Below are positions 1 to 7,426 of a stretch of DNA of 33,035 nt, piece by piece. The notes under the pieces were generated by a model, which ran no database searches, was not told where the DNA came from, and saw only the letters and a program-made list of their open reading frames with translations. The translations under genes were made by a program, and so were the position numbers. Position 1 is the stretch's first letter. The number at the start of each line of letters is the position of its first letter. This DNA comes from Planctomycetota bacterium (GTDB taxonomy: Bacteria; Planctomycetota; UBA11346): positions 1-33,035 of the forward strand of contig JANWWU010000006.1 of NCBI GenBank assembly GCA_025055595.1, in the 5' to 3' direction.

Positions 1-404
1 ACACCCTGCATGGACTGGGTGACCACGCCGTAGGTGAGCATCTGCCCCGAGAAGCGCACGATGGTCGTCTTGGCGGGAAGGCGCGCGGGCTTGCGGGCCT
101 TGCGGTCGATGGCCAACCACACCTGGTGCGGCGACTGGGTGCCGATCTCGTGGATGCGCAGGGCCGAGAGCAGGCAGACGATGGCGTGCGGCGCGGCCGA
201 GGCGACCATGGCGATCGTCTCCATTTCAGTGGTCTCGGCGTCGTTCAGTCGGTAGAGTCCAGGGCTTACGCGCTCGACGTGGCCATCGGCGACCATGCGC
301 TGGAGTCGATAGTGGGTGATCCCAAGCCGCGCGACGTCCCGCGGCCGAAAGAAAGCCCCTAAGCCCGCTCGTTGAAGGTCCGCCGATGTCAGCTCAGGCC
401 CCAT
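1..404 (-). CDS. AbiEi-family type IV toxin-antitoxin antitoxin, partial (runs off left edge)
   Basis: An open frame reads from an ATG at 404 leftwards to base 1 without a stop, giving 134 residues. The N-terminus is a winged-helix-like segment (RPRDVARLGITHYRLQRMV, then GHVERVSPGLYRL). It is followed by HAIVCLLSALRIHEIGTQ and PHQVWLAIDRKARKP. This is the pattern of AbiEi_4-type antitoxins, in which an HTH precedes a CLLSAL..H..T...PH.VW.A segment. In the family, AbiEi represses its own operon and counters the AbiEii nucleotidyltransferase toxin, encoded just downstream; that position lies off the window. The gene follows hsdM on the same strand after about 97 bases, an arrangement consistent with a TA pair inside a type I restriction locus. 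No clear Shine-Dalgarno lies before this ATG, and the proposed -10 box sits 6 bases upstream, so the message may be leaderless. The family call is firm; full length and partner are unseen. Confidence 0.82.
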   Translation of the reverse strand, partial: MGPELTSADLQRAGLGAFFRPRDVARLGITHYRLQRMVADGHVERVSPGLYRLNDAETTEMETIAMVASAAPHAIVCLLSALRIHEIGTQSPHQVWLAIDRKARKPARLPAKTTIVRFSGQMLTYGVVTQSMQG

Positions 405-410
405 ACCGGG

Positions 411-439
411 ATTTAATGAACGTCGGCATTTCGATTCAA
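411..439 (-). promoter_or_regulatory. Putative abiEi promoter
   Basis: Read on the minus strand, TTGAAT (434-439) and TTAAAT (411-416) are separated by exactly 17 bases and lie just upstream of the abiEi ATG at 404. Each hexamer matches the sigma-70 consensus at four of six positions. The segment is markedly AT-richer than the flanking genes. Only 6 bases separate the -10 box from the start codon. Confidence 0.45.
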
Positions 440-496
440 GTGCCGACATTTATTTCAATTAAACGTCGGCACTTACGCGCAACCACCGACATTTTG
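418..496. promoter_or_regulatory. Four alternating TGCCGACRTT boxes, candidate AbiEi operator
   Basis: Four copies of a TGCCGACRTT-like box alternate in orientation. Box 1 is on the minus strand (core GTCGGCA on plus, 422-428). Box 2 is on plus (TGCCGAC, 441-447). Box 3 is on minus (GTCGGCA, 465-471). Box 4 is a degenerate plus copy (CACCGACATT, 484-493). Core spacing is 19, 24 and 19 bases. Adjacent cores form inverted repeats with perfect 7-bp arms (422-447 and 441-471). Box 1 falls between the proposed -35 and -10 of abiEi and box 2 lies immediately upstream of the -35, so a bound protein would block transcription. AbiEi antitoxins are known to autoregulate through inverted repeats upstream of their gene; assigning these boxes to AbiEi is inference. 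Confidence 0.6.
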
Positions 497-501
497 CAAA
501 C

Positions 502-2661
502 CTACGCGCTGGCATGCCCGCCGGTCACCTCCGCCAGCATCCGCACAATGTCGGCCTCGATCGCGCGGATATCAGCCTCGATCTCCTCGAGCGGTCGAGG
601 AGGGGTGTACCGGTAGAAGTAGCGGTTGAAGTTGATCTCGTAGCCGATGATGCCGACGCGGCCGTCTTTGTGGTCGCGCTTGGTGGTGTCGATCCAGGCA
701 TCCGGCACGAACGGGGAGACTTCGCGCTCGAAGAAGGCCCGCACGCTGGCCGGCACGCCGTCGTCATCCACCGGGTCATCGCCGACAGGCAGCGGCACGG
801 TTTCGGTGTCGCGCAGTTCGGGGTCAGGCTCGGGTCGGTTGTCCGTGTCGCGGCAGATCGCCGCCGTCTCGTCGCGCTCGGCCAGCGCTGCGAGAATGGC
901 TCGACGCGCCGGTGCCGGCAGCTTGAGCCCGGCTCTGGCGGCAGCCGCGTCGAGCACGCGCTCGAACTCGGCGCGGTCCTTGAAAAGGGTCTGCGGCAGC
1001 CCGGCAAGCAGCGCGCGGATGGCTTCCTGCAGTTTGCGACCCTCTTCCTCCTCCTTCGCACCGGCCGCTCCTTTCTTTTTCGACTGCGTGAGCGCTTGAA
1101 AGCCCTTCTCCTCCTCGAGCCGCGCGATGCGCTCGGGACTAGCCTGGAAGTTGAGCTTGAGCGGCCGCTCGACCGTGATCTTGCGGTAGCCGAAGTGCGT
1201 GGTCGGGAAGATGCGGCTGACGACGACTTCCTCCTCCCGGCCGTCCTTCACGATGCGGCGCGTCTCGCCATCGCGGAAGTTGGCGAGCAGCCGCACGATG
1301 TCCAAGGCTTTCTCCGGCGGGATCTCGCGCCGCTTGTCCCCGAGGCTCTTTCTCATCGGCGCCCAGAACGAGCTGGCGTCGATCAGCTGCACCTTGCCCC
1401 GGCGCTCGGGCGCCTTGCGGTTGGTGAGCACCCAGACATAGGTCGCGATGCCGGTGTTGTAGAAGAGCTGCTCGGGCAGCGCGATCAGCGCTTCCAGCAG
1501 GTCGTGCTCGAGGATGTGGCGGCGAATTTCGCTTTCGCCGCTGCCGGCATCGCCGGTGAAGAGCGGCGAGCCGTTCATGATGATCGCGATGCGCGAACCG
1601 CCTTCCTTCGGGCTCTTGGCGTGCGCCAGCATGTGCAGCAGGAACAGCAGCTGCCCGTCGCTGATCCGCGGCAGGCCCGGTCCGAAGCGGCCGGCCGCGC
1701 CGCGCTCGTGCTCGGTGCGCACCGCTTCCTCGTCGCGCTTCCAGTCCTTGCCGTAGGGCGGATTGGCGATCAAGTAATCGAAAGCGCGTCCCGCGTGCTT
1801 GTCATTCGAGAGCGTGCTGCCGTAGGCGATATGGTCGGCATCGCGCCCGGTCGGATCCTTCATGAACAGATCCGACTTGGACACAGCCCACGTTTCGGGG
1901 TTGACCTCCTGGCCGAAGAGGTGTATCTCGGCCAGCGGATTGATCGGCCCGCGGATGACTTCGCCGTTGCGACGCCAACCCTTCGTGATGTGCTCTTTGG
2001 CGATCGTCAACATGCCCCCCGATCCGCAACAAGGGTCGTAGACGGTGCAGACGATGCCTTGGCGCCGGATGCGCTGCTCGTCGCCAGCGAGCATCAGCTC
2101 GACCATCAGGTGTACGACATCGCGCGGCGTGAAGTGCTCGCCGGGGTTCTCGTTCAACGCTTCGTTGAACTTGCGAATCAGCTCCTCGAAAATCGTGCCC
2201 ATCGTCGGATTATCGATCTTGTCGGGGTGGAGATCGACCTGCTTGAAGCGTTCGAGGACCTGGAACAGCAGGTTCGCCTCGTCGAGCTTGCTGATCGTGT
2301 TGTCGAAGTCGAAGCGCTCGAGCACCTCGCGCATGTTCGGGCTGAAGCCAGCGATGTAGTGGCGCAGGTTCGCCGCCAGGTTCTGGGGGTCGGCGAGCAG
2401 CCTCTCGAAGTCGAAGGGCGAGGTGTTGTAGAAGGCGAAGCCTGAGACGCGGCGCAGCTGGGCATCGGGATCCTGCAACCCCCTGGTCTTCAGCTCGGCA
2501 CATCGTGCGAGCACCGCGCTTTTCGTCGGCGCCAGGACGCAGTCGAGGCGCCGCAGGACGATCAGCGGCAGGATCACATCCTGATACTTGCCGCGCTTGA
2601 AAGTGTCGCGGATGAGGTCGGCGATACCCCAGAGGAAGCTGACGATCTCGCTGTGCTGCAT
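502..2661 (-). CDS. hsdM: Type I restriction-modification DNA methyltransferase subunit (M)
   Basis: The 719-residue product is an HsdM-type N6-adenine methyltransferase, the modification subunit of a type I restriction system. Residues 1-150 form the HsdM N-terminal helical domain. GEHFTPR (174-180) is the family signature. DPCCGSGG (209-216) is the SAM-binding motif I and NPPY (300-303) the catalytic motif IV. After about residue 480 there is a charged, partly coiled region and a conserved-looking tail (VGIIGYEINFNRYFYRY) ending in a helix that in relatives packs against HsdS. The start is the ATG at 2661, with GGAG 9 bases upstream. The next gene on the strand is abiEi, not hsdS, so specificity and restriction subunits, if present, lie beyond the left edge. 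Codon use is less GC-extreme than in hemA and beyond, which fits acquisition by transfer. The 192 bases between this gene and the hemA stop contain nothing I recognise. Confidence 0.95.
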   Translation of the reverse strand: MQHSEIVSFLWGIADLIRDTFKRGKYQDVILPLIVLRRLDCVLAPTKSAVLARCAELKTRGLQDPDAQLRRVSGFAFYNTSPFDFERLLADPQNLAANLRHYIAGFSPNMREVLERFDFDNTISKLDEANLLFQVLERFKQVDLHPDKIDNPTMGTIFEELIRKFNEALNENPGEHFTPRDVVHLMVELMLAGDEQRIRRQGIVCTVYDPCCGSGGMLTIAKEHITKGWRRNGEVIRGPINPLAEIHLFGQEVNPETWAVSKSDLFMKDPTGRDADHIAYGSTLSNDKHAGRAFDYLIANPPYGKDWKRDEEAVRTEHERGAAGRFGPGLPRISDGQLLFLLHMLAHAKSPKEGGSRIAIIMNGSPLFTGDAGSGESEIRRHILEHDLLEALIALPEQLFYNTGIATYVWVLTNRKAPERRGKVQLIDASSFWAPMRKSLGDKRREIPPEKALDIVRLLANFRDGETRRIVKDGREEEVVVSRIFPTTHFGYRKITVERPLKLNFQASPERIARLEEEKGFQALTQSKKKGAAGAKEEEEGRKLQEAIRALLAGLPQTLFKDRAEFERVLDAAAARAGLKLPAPARRAILAALAERDETAAICRDTDNRPEPDPELRDTETVPLPVGDDPVDDDGVPASVRAFFEREVSPFVPDAWIDTTKRDHKDGRVGIIGYEINFNRYFYRYTPPRPLEEIEADIRAIEADIVRMLAEVTGGHASA

Positions 2662-2853
2662 GGTCGGCGCTCCGTTGCGGGACGGCGCAGGGCAGCGGCC
2701 GGGCGCTGCGGGGCGGCGGCGCGGCCGGGCCGGGCGGCGCTGTCGTTCGCCCGCGGTCGCGCGCGCTTGGCCATGCCTGCGACCCTGCTGGCGAGAGCGT
2801 ATCTGGCGACCGGCCGCGGCGAGGGCCAGCGCGGGCCGCTGACGCGCAGCGCC

Positions 2854-4104
2854 TCAGCGCGGCCCGAGGTCGAGGAGTTCGGCGAGCCAGCGCAGGCGCT
2901 CGGGGTCGTCGGCGTGACGGCGCGCGTAGCGGTAGAGCGGGTGCAGCAGCTTGTTGGCGACGCGCTCGAGGCTGTAGCGCAGCTCGTCGCGATCGATCCC
3001 CGGGCAGCGCGCGGCGAGGCGCGCTTCCTCGGCTGCGACCAGGTCGCGGAAGTAGCTCGCGAGCTCGGACAGCAGCTCCTGGCCGCTGCTGAGCGCGGCT
3101 TGGCGCCAGGCGGCGAGCGCGCTCTCGACGATGGCGCTGGCCGCTGCAACCTCCGCCTGGCGGTTGCCGAGGTGCTCGGCGACGATGCGCTCGAGGTGGT
3201 CGATGTTGAAGACGAAGAGGTCGTCGAGCTCCGCCGCCGCCGGTTCGACGTCGCGCGGCACGGCGAGGTCGAGGCAGACGAGGGGGGCGCGCCGCCGCGC
3301 CATCGCCTGCGCCAGCGCCGCGGCGCCGATCACCGGATGCGGGGCGGCGGTGCTGCTCAGCACGACATCGTGCTCGGCGAGCAGCGCCGGCAGCCGCTCC
3401 CAGGGGGCGACCTCGGCCGAGAACTGCGCGGCAAGGGCGGCGGCGCGCTCGGCGCTGCGGTTGACGATCGTCTGCACGCGCATCCCGGCGGCGACCGCGT
3501 AGCGCGCGGCGAGCTCGGCGTTCTCGCCGGCGCCGACAAGCAGCAGCCGCCGCCCGCCGAGGTCGCCGAGCACCTGCCGCGCAAGCTCGATGGCGACCGA
3601 GGCGATGCTCAGGCGGTGGCTGCCGATGCCGGTGGCGCTGCGCACCTCCTTGCCGCAGGCGATCGCGCGCTGGAACAGCGGATGCAGCGCCGGGCCGCAC
3701 AGCTGGGCGGCGCGCGCCGCTTCGTAGGCGCGGCGCACCTGGCCGAGGATCTCGGCTTCGCCGAGGACCAGGCTCTCGAGGCCGGCGGCGACGCGGAAGA
3801 GATGCCGCGCGCAGTCGGCGCCGACATGCCAGTAGGCGTGGGCGGCGAGGGCGCCGGCATCCCAGCCGCCGGCGGCGAGCCCGGCCTCCACCGCGGCGCG
3901 GGTCAGCGGTGCGCAGACATAGAGCTCCCAGCGGTTGCAGGTGGCGAGGAGCAGGACTTCCTCGGCGGCGAGGATGGCGCGCAGCGCGGAGGCCGCGGCC
4001 ACGGGATCCGGCGTCGCGGCGTGCAGCCGTTCGCGCAGGGGCAGCGCGCTGCGGTGATGATCGATGCCCCAGACGGCGATGGGGGGCAGCGCCGGCTCAG
4101 CCAT
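2854..4104 (-). CDS. hemA: Glutamyl-tRNA reductase
   Basis: This 416-residue protein catalyses NADPH-dependent reduction of glutamyl-tRNA to glutamate-1-semialdehyde, the first committed step of C5-pathway tetrapyrrole synthesis. The nucleophilic cysteine is C56 in LLATCNRWELY, the family ATCNR.E motif. GLESLVLGEAEILGQV (108-123) is the HemA signature, and LLLVGAGE (187-194) starts the NADP-binding Rossmann domain. The C-terminal part (about 310-416) is the helical dimerisation domain. Length is normal for the family. The start ATG at 4104 lies inside the end of the preceding CcsA/HemX-like gene (8-base overlap), so the two are probably co-translated. It is the last gene of the mlaF-mlaD-hemX-hemA run. 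The rest of the haem pathway is not in the window. Confidence 0.96.
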   Translation of the reverse strand: MAEPALPPIAVWGIDHHRSALPLRERLHAATPDPVAAASALRAILAAEEVLLLATCNRWELYVCAPLTRAAVEAGLAAGGWDAGALAAHAYWHVGADCARHLFRVAAGLESLVLGEAEILGQVRRAYEAARAAQLCGPALHPLFQRAIACGKEVRSATGIGSHRLSIASVAIELARQVLGDLGGRRLLLVGAGENAELAARYAVAAGMRVQTIVNRSAERAAALAAQFSAEVAPWERLPALLAEHDVVLSSTAAPHPVIGAAALAQAMARRRAPLVCLDLAVPRDVEPAAAELDDLFVFNIDHLERIVAEHLGNRQAEVAAASAIVESALAAWRQAALSSGQELLSELASYFRDLVAAEEARLAARCPGIDRDELRYSLERVANKLLHPLYRYARRHADDPERLRWLAELLDLGPR

Positions 4105-4879
4105 GGGCGAGCAGCACCTGCGAGAGGGAACCGGCGACCGCGATGGCGGCGCACAGCGCCGCGGCGAGGGCCAGCGAGCGCCGCGAGCAGCGCTGCAGAC
4201 GGTACCACGCCAGCGCGCCGGCAGCGCACAGCAGCTCGAGGATGCCGAGCAGCGCCGTCGGATGCAGGAGGCGGAAGGAGTCGGAGAGGCGCATCGCAGC
4301 GCCGCCGAGGGCGATGCCGGCGATCAGCAAGGCGGTGCCCCACACCAGGCCGCGCTCGATCAGGCGCTCGAGCGCCGGCAGCGCCGGCAAGCGCGTCGCC
4401 AGCGGATTTCCGGCCTTGAGCAGGCTGGCAGCGAGCAGGTAGAGGCCGGCGCTGGCGCCGGCGACGGTCATCGCCGCCAGCTGCGCCGCCATGCACGCGG
4501 CATGGACGAGCGGCAGCCAGTGCGCGCTGCGCTCGTCGGGAGCGACGGCGAGGCCGCCGGCGACGGCGGTGAGCAGGGCGAGGGCGCCGAGCGGGACCGC
4601 CAGCAGCAGGCGCACGGGCGCGGCGAGGAAGGTGCTGGCATAGAGCAGGGCCGCCATCGCTGCCCAGGCCGCGAGGGCGCCGTAGGCGAAGGAGCGATGG
4701 CCGTGATCGAGCAGACTGACGAGGAGGCCGGCGGTCTGCAACGCGAAGCCCAGCCACCACCAGCGAGCGTCGGCCGGCCCGCGCGCCAGCATCAGCCACT
4801 GCCGGCGCGCGGCCTGCAGATAGAGCAGGCCGGCGGCGGCGGTCGTCGCGACGGCGAGCGCATGCAGCCCGTCGTTCAC
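4097..4879 (-). CDS. HemX/CcsA-like cytochrome c assembly membrane protein
   Basis: A 260-residue polytopic inner-membrane protein with about eight hydrophobic segments. The layout matches the CcsA/ResC/HemX superfamily: LLVSLLDHGHRSFAYG near residues 50-70, WLPLVHAACMAAQLAAM near 120-137, then paired helices around 180-215 and a last helix at the C-terminus. Family members handle haem in cytochrome c maturation. HemX forms are encoded next to hemA, and in Bacillus HemX lowers HemA abundance. The gene overlaps hemA by 8 bases and follows mlaD after 4 bases. The tryptophan-rich WWD haem loop of true CcsA is not obvious, so the shorter HemX-like role is at least as likely. Confidence 0.72.
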   Translation of the reverse strand: MNDGLHALAVATTAAAGLLYLQAARRQWLMLARGPADARWWWLGFALQTAGLLVSLLDHGHRSFAYGALAAWAAMAALLYASTFLAAPVRLLLAVPLGALALLTAVAGGLAVAPDERSAHWLPLVHAACMAAQLAAMTVAGASAGLYLLAASLLKAGNPLATRLPALPALERLIERGLVWGTALLIAGIALGGAAMRLSDSFRLLHPTALLGILELLCAAGALAWYRLQRCSRRSLALAAALCAAIAVAGSLSQVLLAHG

Positions 4880-4883
4880 GGCC

Positions 4884-6449
4884 TCACTGCGCGAAGCTCA
4901 TCGCGGTCAGCGCGTTGCGCAGGTCGGCATCGAGCAGCTCGCCGCGCAGCGCGAGGAAGACGCCCGGCCGGTCGACGAGGTCGTCGCCGCCGACGATCAG
5001 CCACCAGCGCTCGAAGACGCGCCACGACAGCGTCGCGCGGACGCGGACATCGCCCTCCTCGTAGCGGCGATCGTCGGGCTGCCGCTCGCTGTCCTTGAGG
5101 CGCGCGATGCCGCGCAGGTCGAAGCGCTCGCTGAGCGCGAGGTCGATCATCACTCCGAGCTTGCTGTCGATCAGGCCGCCGGCCAGGCTCAAGCGGTAGC
5201 GCTCGATGTCGTCGTCCGGCCACCAGCGCCAGCCGAACAAGGCGTTGATGTCGACCGGGATCTTGTCGGGGTCGTCCGAGCGCACCCGACGCTCCTCCTC
5301 GGCGGTGCGATAGCTGACGCCGAGGTGCCAGAACTTCCAGGGCTGCGGCTCGAGGCGGAGATAGGCCTCGCCGCGGCTGGCGCCGCTCGTCACATTGCTG
5401 CCGGCTTCGAGGCCGGCATAGAACTTGAGCTGCGAGATGCCCTGGGTGAACGGCTTCACTTCTTCCAGCCGCTCCTCGGCCTTGCTCAGCACGCTGCTCG
5501 CCTGCTGATGCAGGGTGTCTTCCATCACCAGCTTGCCGAGCGTGCCCTTGCCGGCGGCGATCTGCGCGGTGGCGGTCTCGAGGTGGTCGCCGATGCGGTC
5601 GAGCTTGGGCGAGAAGCTGGCGATGTTCTGCACCGCGGTGCGGATGTCGGCGCGGTTCTCGGCGACGGTGTCGCGGATCTCGGCCGCCGCCTGCGAGAAG
5701 TTCTCGATGGCGCGCGGCAGGCGCTCGATCGCGGCGCGGACATCGGCGCGGTTCTCCTCGACGAGGCGCGCGATCTGGTCGGCGGCGGCCTCGATGCGTG
5801 CGATCATCGCCCGCACCGCCGCGCGGTTCTCGGCGACGAGATCGCCGATCTCGCGCGTCATCCGCTCGGCGTTGGCGATCGCCGACTTGAGGTTCTCGCG
5901 GTTCTCGGCGACAGCGTCGCGCAGCTGCGCGCTCGCCTCGCCGAGGCGCTCGAGGGCGCCGCGCGCATTGGCGATCGCCGCCTTGAGCTCGGCGCGGTTC
6001 TCCTCGATGACGGTCTGGATCGCGCGCAGGACTTCATCGAGCGAGGCGGGATCGGAGATGCGGACCAGCTTTAGGCGCTCGTTGGACAGCGGCTCCCCGC
6101 CCTGCGCGACCAGCTCGAGCGCCGGGCCCCCGAGCAGGCCCTGGGTGATGCGCGCCTCGCTCTCCGGGCCGATCAGCACGGTGCTGCGCATCGGGCCGTC
6201 GACGGTGAAGCCGACGCGCACCCGCGGTTCGCCGTTGACGAGCACCGGCTGCACCGCCGCGATCTTGCCGACCTTGACACCATTGTAGAGCACGGGGTCT
6301 CCCGGCGCGAGCTTGGCGACGCGGCGGAAGTGCAGCGTGAAGTCGCCGCTGCCGTTGGCTGCCCGCGAAGTCTGCAGGGTGAACCACAGCGCCAGACCGA
6401 GGCCGACGAAGAACAGCGCCCCGACCTTGAGCTCGGTGGACAGCGCCAT
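4884..6449 (-). CDS. MCE (MlaD-like) lipid-transport protein with coiled-coil repeats and beta-rich C-terminal domain
   Basis: The 521-residue protein begins with one transmembrane helix (about 8-26) and a single MCE domain (about 36-131: GDPVLYNGVKVGKI, GLLGGPALELV). MCE domains form hexameric rings that move lipids across the periplasm. Residues 150-275 are a helical region in which the triplet ENR starts each repeat at 150, 182, 207, 232 and 264, i.e. units of 32, 25, 25 and 32 residues, differing by one heptad. After about residue 340 the protein becomes rich in alternating hydrophobic/polar strands (FYAGLEAGSN, AYLRLEPQPWKFWHLGVSYR, RYRLSLAGGLID, LGVMIDLALSERFDLRG, RVRATLSWRVFERWWLIVGG). 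This resembles an outer-membrane-type beta domain. E. coli MlaD is only about 180 residues. The start overlaps the mlaF stop (TGATG), which indicates coupling to the ATPase. Confidence 0.85.
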   Translation of the reverse strand: MALSTELKVGALFFVGLGLALWFTLQTSRAANGSGDFTLHFRRVAKLAPGDPVLYNGVKVGKIAAVQPVLVNGEPRVRVGFTVDGPMRSTVLIGPESEARITQGLLGGPALELVAQGGEPLSNERLKLVRISDPASLDEVLRAIQTVIEENRAELKAAIANARGALERLGEASAQLRDAVAENRENLKSAIANAERMTREIGDLVAENRAAVRAMIARIEAAADQIARLVEENRADVRAAIERLPRAIENFSQAAAEIRDTVAENRADIRTAVQNIASFSPKLDRIGDHLETATAQIAAGKGTLGKLVMEDTLHQQASSVLSKAEERLEEVKPFTQGISQLKFYAGLEAGSNVTSGASRGEAYLRLEPQPWKFWHLGVSYRTAEEERRVRSDDPDKIPVDINALFGWRWWPDDDIERYRLSLAGGLIDSKLGVMIDLALSERFDLRGIARLKDSERQPDDRRYEEGDVRVRATLSWRVFERWWLIVGGDDLVDRPGVFLALRGELLDADLRNALTAMSFAQ

Positions 6450-7321
6450 CAGCGGTACCCCTCGGTCAGCGGTCCGCGCGTCGAGCCGGTCAGCATCTGC
6501 TGCAGCACCGGATGCTGATTGGCGCGCGTCTGCTCCTTGTCCCCCAAAGCGACGATGCGGCCCTTGTAGAGCAGCGCGATGCGGTCGGCGATCATGAAGG
6601 CGGCGGCGATGTCGTGGGTGATCACCACCGAGGTGACGCCGAGCTGCCGCTGCAGATCGAGGATCAGCTCGTTGACCCCGTTGACGGTCACCGGATCGAG
6701 GCCGGTGGTCGGCTCATCGTAGAGGACGATGCGCGGACGCTGGATGATCGCGCGCGCGATGCCGACGCGCTTGCGCATGCCGCCGGAGAGCGCCGCCGGC
6801 TTCAGGGCGAGGATCTCCTCGGCCGGCAGGTAGACGCGGCGCAGGGCCTCGATGACCCGCGGCTGCACCTCGCTGGCCGGCAGGCGGTCGACCTCGAGCA
6901 GCGGCAGCCCGACATTCTCGTAGACGGTCAGCGAGTTGAGGAGGGCCGCGCCCTGGAAGACGACGCCGAGCCCGCGGCGATAACGCTCGATATCGGCCTC
7001 GCTGGCGTCCGCCAGCTCGAGGTCGCCGCCGTTGGCGGCGGCGCCGCGGACGACGATGCTGCCCTCCTCGGGGCGCAGCATCGCCATCAGATGCTTGAGC
7101 AGGGTGGTCTTGCCCGAACCCGAGCCGCCGAGGATCACCAGCGTCTCGCCCTCGTAGATGTCGAGCGAGACGCCGCGCAGGATGTGGCGATGGCCGAAGC
7201 GGCGGTGCAGGTCGCGGATGCGGATCAGCGGCTGTTTGCCCGGCGGCGGAGGCGCGATGTCGACGGGACGCTCCAGCGCATCGGGATCATAGCTGACTGC
7301 CGCAGAGTCGGCATCGTTCAT
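6449..7321 (-). CDS. mlaF: ABC transporter ATP-binding protein, MlaF-like
   Basis: A 290-residue ABC ATPase that would power an MCE lipid transporter at the cytoplasmic face of the inner membrane. GGSGSGKTT (65-73) is Walker A. VFQGAALLNSLTVYENV around 121-137 is the Q-loop region in the form typical of MlaF. LSGGM (178-182) is the ABC signature, and IVLYDEP (198-204) is Walker B with the catalytic glutamate. GLDPVT and ITHD follow. The start is the ATG at 7321; the frame stays open further upstream only as the antisense of the divergent gene. No strong Shine-Dalgarno is visible. The stop overlaps the mlaD start. The permease MlaE, normally adjacent, is absent here and must be elsewhere if the transporter is complete. 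Confidence 0.92.
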   Translation of the reverse strand: MNDADSAAVSYDPDALERPVDIAPPPPGKQPLIRIRDLHRRFGHRHILRGVSLDIYEGETLVILGGSGSGKTTLLKHLMAMLRPEEGSIVVRGAAANGGDLELADASEADIERYRRGLGVVFQGAALLNSLTVYENVGLPLLEVDRLPASEVQPRVIEALRRVYLPAEEILALKPAALSGGMRKRVGIARAIIQRPRIVLYDEPTTGLDPVTVNGVNELILDLQRQLGVTSVVITHDIAAAFMIADRIALLYKGRIVALGDKEQTRANQHPVLQQMLTGSTRGPLTEGYR

Positions 7322-7389
7322 CCGGAGCGCAGTGTGCGGCGATCGCCTTCGATGCAAATCTGGCGGCGCTGCGGCCGAGCCGGCGACGC

Positions 7390-7417
7390 TTGGCGCTTCG
7401 GGGCAGCGCGGTACCCT
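7390..7417 (+). promoter_or_regulatory. Putative promoter of the 1106-residue unknown gene
   Basis: TTGGCG (7390-7395) and TACCCT (7412-7417) are separated by 16 bases. The -10-like box ends 9 bases before the ATG at 7427, with no Shine-Dalgarno between, so transcription could begin at or close to the start codon. The matches are modest and the stretch is GC-rich. Confidence 0.3.
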
Positions 7418-7426
7418 GCCCCGCCT

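Noticed and set aside
546-556. Fifth TGCCGAC-like box inside the end of hsdM
   Set aside because: AATGTCGGCC resembles the operator boxes but is within codons, off the regular spacing, and partial matches of this length are common.
514-2445. Long open frame on plus opposite hsdM
   Set aside because: Antisense of a well-supported gene; low-complexity Arg/Val/Leu composition and no recognisable domain. Such frames are expected at this GC content.
2653-4419. Plus-strand open frame across the hemA region
   Set aside because: Antisense of hemA and the HemX-like gene; repetitive Gly/Arg/Ala sequence with no motif.
5990-6000. Repeated ENR-coding units in the MCE gene as DNA repeats
   Set aside because: Similarity is at the protein level (coiled-coil repeats); the DNA copies have diverged, so this is not a DNA repeat element or CRISPR-like array.
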